DNA from: Pseudomonadota bacterium
Lineage (GTDB): Bacteria > Pseudomonadota > Alphaproteobacteria > Micropepsales > Micropepsaceae
Length of the DNA: 8,008 nt
Reading direction: 5' to 3'
Assembly (NCBI GenBank): GCA_025360685.1
Contig: JANYBR010000160.1
Location: 1 to 8,008, forward strand
This document shows, piece after piece, positions 6,537 to 8,008 of this stretch. The position numbers and the translations under genes are program-made. The notes under the pieces are model-generated. The model searched no databases. It was not told where the DNA came from and worked only from the letters and a program-made list of their open reading frames with translations. Positions within the stretch are counted from its first letter, which is position 1; each line of letters begins with the position of its first letter.

Positions 6537-7456
6537 TGATGACCCGTCCTTGCGATGCTCTGCCGCCCGTGCGCGGAAGCTACACGCCGGATGCGGCGCT
6601 GAACGATCTGGTGTGGTTCCGCGCCGGTGGGCCGGCCGAGATCCTGTTCCGTCCAGCCGATGTTGAAGATCTGGCGACATTCCTGTTCGCCAAGCCCGTC
6701 GACACTCGGGTCAGCGTGGTCGGCGTCGGCTCGAACCTGCTGGTGCGTGATGGCGGCATACCCGGAGTGGTCGTGCGGCTGCCCGGTTCGTTCGGAAAGG
6801 TCACGGTCGATGGCACGCGCGTCACCGCCGGTGCCGCCGCGCTCGATGCGAATGTGGCGCGGATCGCGGCGGATGCCGGTATTGCAGGACTGGAATTCCT
6901 GCGCGGTATTCCCGGCACCATCGGCGGCGCACTCAAGATGAATGCGGGCTGCTATGGCCGCGAGATCAAGGACATCTTCGTCGCAGCAACTGCGATCAAC
7001 GGGACGGGCGGCATCGTCACGTTGCAGCCCGCCGACATGGGCTTTGTCTACCGCAAGGCGCAAGTACCCGACGATCTGATTTTCGTCGGCGCCGTGTTCG
7101 AAGGCGAGCGCGACGAACCCGCCGCCATCCGCATGCGCATGAACAAGCTGGTGGAGGACCGCGAAGCCTCGCAACCTGTGAAGACCCGCACCGGTGGCTC
7201 GACCTTCAAGAATCCACCCGGTCACAAGGCGTGGCAACTTATCGATCAAGCCGGCTGCCGTGGCCTGATGCGCGGTCAGGCGCAGGTTTCCGAGAAGCAT
7301 TGCAACTTCCTGATCAACACGGCCAACGCCAGCGCCGCCGACATCGAGAGTTTGGGCGAAGAGATTCGGGCCCGGGTCAAGGCGAACTCCGGCATCGAGC
7401 TGGAATGGGAAATCAAGCGCGTGGGCGTGCCCCCGAGTGCGGAGCGCTCAAAATGA
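6533..7456 (+). CDS. murB: MurB, UDP-N-acetylenolpyruvoylglucosamine reductase (type II)
   Basis: MurB is a cytoplasmic FAD enzyme that uses NADPH to reduce UDP-GlcNAc-enolpyruvate to UDP-MurNAc, the substrate of MurC. The product is 307 aa from the first of three ATG codons. The FAD-binding domain shows WFRAGGPA (28-35), GVGSNLLVRDGG (64-75) and LRGIPGTIGGALKMNAG (123-139). The MurB C-terminal domain shows GGSTFKNPPG (221-230), with the proton-donor Ser at 223, and AGCRGLMRGQAQVSEKHCNF. The closing LEWEIKRVG places the active-site Glu at 293. The length and absence of the extra type I loop fit type II MurB, usual in alphaproteobacteria. YRKA (173-176) keeps the active-site Arg174 but has Ala where YRxS is usual. 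The gene overlaps murC and ddl by 4 nt each. Alternative starts at 6536 or 6539 would shorten it by one or two Met. Confidence 0.97.
   Translation: MMMTRPCDALPPVRGSYTPDAALNDLVWFRAGGPAEILFRPADVEDLATFLFAKPVDTRVSVVGVGSNLLVRDGGIPGVVVRLPGSFGKVTVDGTRVTAGAAALDANVARIAADAGIAGLEFLRGIPGTIGGALKMNAGCYGREIKDIFVAATAINGTGGIVTLQPADMGFVYRKAQVPDDLIFVGAVFEGERDEPAAIRMRMNKLVEDREASQPVKTRTGGSTFKNPPGHKAWQLIDQAGCRGLMRGQAQVSEKHCNFLINTANASAADIESLGEEIRARVKANSGIELEWEIKRVGVPPSAERSK
7441..7444 (+). promoter_or_regulatory. Probable ribosome binding site for ddl
   Basis: GGAG at the end of murB lies 8 nt before the ATG at 7453. It supports that ATG, which begins inside the ATGA overlap with the murB stop, as the ddl start. 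Confidence 0.55.
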
Positions 7457-8008
7457 ACACCACCACATATGAGAGAGTGGCGGTCCTGCTCGGCGGCCGT
7501 TCGGCGGAACGCGAAGTCAGCCTGTCCTCAGGCAAGGGCTGCGCCAGCGCCTTGCGCGAGGAAGGTTTCGACGTGGTCGAGATCGATCCCGGCGACAATC
7601 TTGCCAGCCAGCTGCTCGAGGCCAAGCCCGACGCCGTGTTCAACGCATTGCATGGCCACTGGGGTGAGGATGGCTCGGTGCAGGGCCTGCTCGAGCTGAT
7701 GCGCATTCCCTACACGCATTCGGGAATCCTCGCCTCGGCGCTCGCCATGCACAAGCAACGGACAAAGGACGTCTTCCGTGCGGCGGGATTGCCGGTTGTA
7801 AATTCGATCGTCGTGGATCGCCGCGAAGCCGCCGCGCGCCACCTGATGAAACCTCCCTATGTCGTCAAGCCGGTCAACGAAGGCTCGTCGGTCGGGGTGT
7901 TCATCATTCGCGAGGGCGATAACCGTCCACCCGAAGCGCTCGGCAACGACAAATGGACTCTCAGCAACGAGATGATGGTCGAGGAATATGTCCCAGGTCG
8001 CGAGCTCA
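7453..8008 (+). CDS. ddl: D-alanine--D-alanine ligase, DdlB type (5' part, cut by window end)
   Basis: The frame from ATG 7453 stays open to the right edge, giving 185 complete codons of a protein that is normally about 300-310 aa. Ddl is a cytoplasmic ATP-grasp enzyme that joins two D-alanines to make the dipeptide used by MurF. The N-terminal domain shows VLLGGRSAEREVSLSSG (10-26), with the substrate-site Glu at 19. The ligase signature HGHWGEDGSVQG (67-78) is present, as is SGILASALAMHK (90-101). The central ATP-grasp domain begins with YVVKPVNEGSSVGV (136-149), where Lys139 should bind ATP and Ser145 matches the active-site Ser of E. coli DdlB. The catalytic metal-binding C-terminal part lies beyond the window. 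Its place directly after murB and, by usual order, before ftsQ fits the dcw ddlB copy. Confidence 0.96.
   Translation, partial: MNTTTYERVAVLLGGRSAEREVSLSSGKGCASALREEGFDVVEIDPGDNLASQLLEAKPDAVFNALHGHWGEDGSVQGLLELMRIPYTHSGILASALAMHKQRTKDVFRAAGLPVVNSIVVDRREAAARHLMKPPYVVKPVNEGSSVGVFIIREGDNRPPEALGNDKWTLSNEMMVEEYVPGREL

Larger units (their letters stand above)
1..8008 (+). other. dcw cluster segment, probable single transcription unit
   Basis: Eight co-directional genes occupy the whole window, with one 3-nt gap and six 4-nt overlaps. This packing implies co-transcription from a promoter upstream of the window and translational coupling between neighbours. No intergenic space exists for a conventional internal terminator. 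Any internal promoter would have to lie inside coding sequence, and none could be recognised. Confidence 0.85.

Noticed and set aside
6368..7300. Long minus-strand open frame opposite murC and murB (310 codons)
   Set aside because: Explained by murC and murB on the plus strand; no recognisable protein features.

Overview
This window is an uninterrupted stretch of a bacterial division and cell wall (dcw) cluster. All genes lie on the plus strand: the 3' end of murF, then complete mraY, murD, ftsW, murG, murC and murB, then the 5' part of ddl. Coding sequence fills essentially every base. The only non-coding gap is 3 nt between murF and mraY, and all six later junctions are 4-nt ATGA or GTGA overlaps. 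No RNA gene, mobile element, CRISPR array, terminator or convincing promoter was seen. Upstream murE/ftsI and downstream ftsQ-ftsA-ftsZ are expected from the usual cluster order but lie outside the window.

The DNA is GC-rich, with third codon positions dominated by G and C. The gene order (ddl directly after murB) and the protein sequences (type II MurB ending in a GIELEWEIKRVG-like tail, FtsW starting with a WWWTIDR segment, MurC with NGGIINAYGTNARLG) point to an alphaproteobacterium. Hyphomicrobiales (Rhizobiales), perhaps near Bradyrhizobium and relatives, is most likely. This placement rests on recalled family sequences, not on a search.

The genes form one pathway. MurB completes UDP-MurNAc. 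MurC, MurD and MurF are the ATP-dependent ligases that add L-Ala, D-Glu and D-Ala-D-Ala (MurE, between MurD and MurF in the pathway, is off-window). Ddl makes the D-Ala-D-Ala dipeptide. MraY transfers phospho-MurNAc-pentapeptide to undecaprenyl phosphate to form lipid I, and MurG adds GlcNAc to form lipid II. FtsW, a SEDS glycosyltransferase, polymerises lipid II at the septum.

No new type of system is visible. The part worth a second look is that several of these proteins deviate at motifs that are normally almost invariant. MurG lacks the HEQN motif (TPDA instead) and has GTAGH for GTGGH. MurC has GTNGK for GTHGK and DYAHNP for DYGHHP. MurB has YRKA for YRxS, and FtsW has KRSI for KRWI. Reading frames around these sites are intact, so they look like real lineage-specific substitutions rather than sequence errors.
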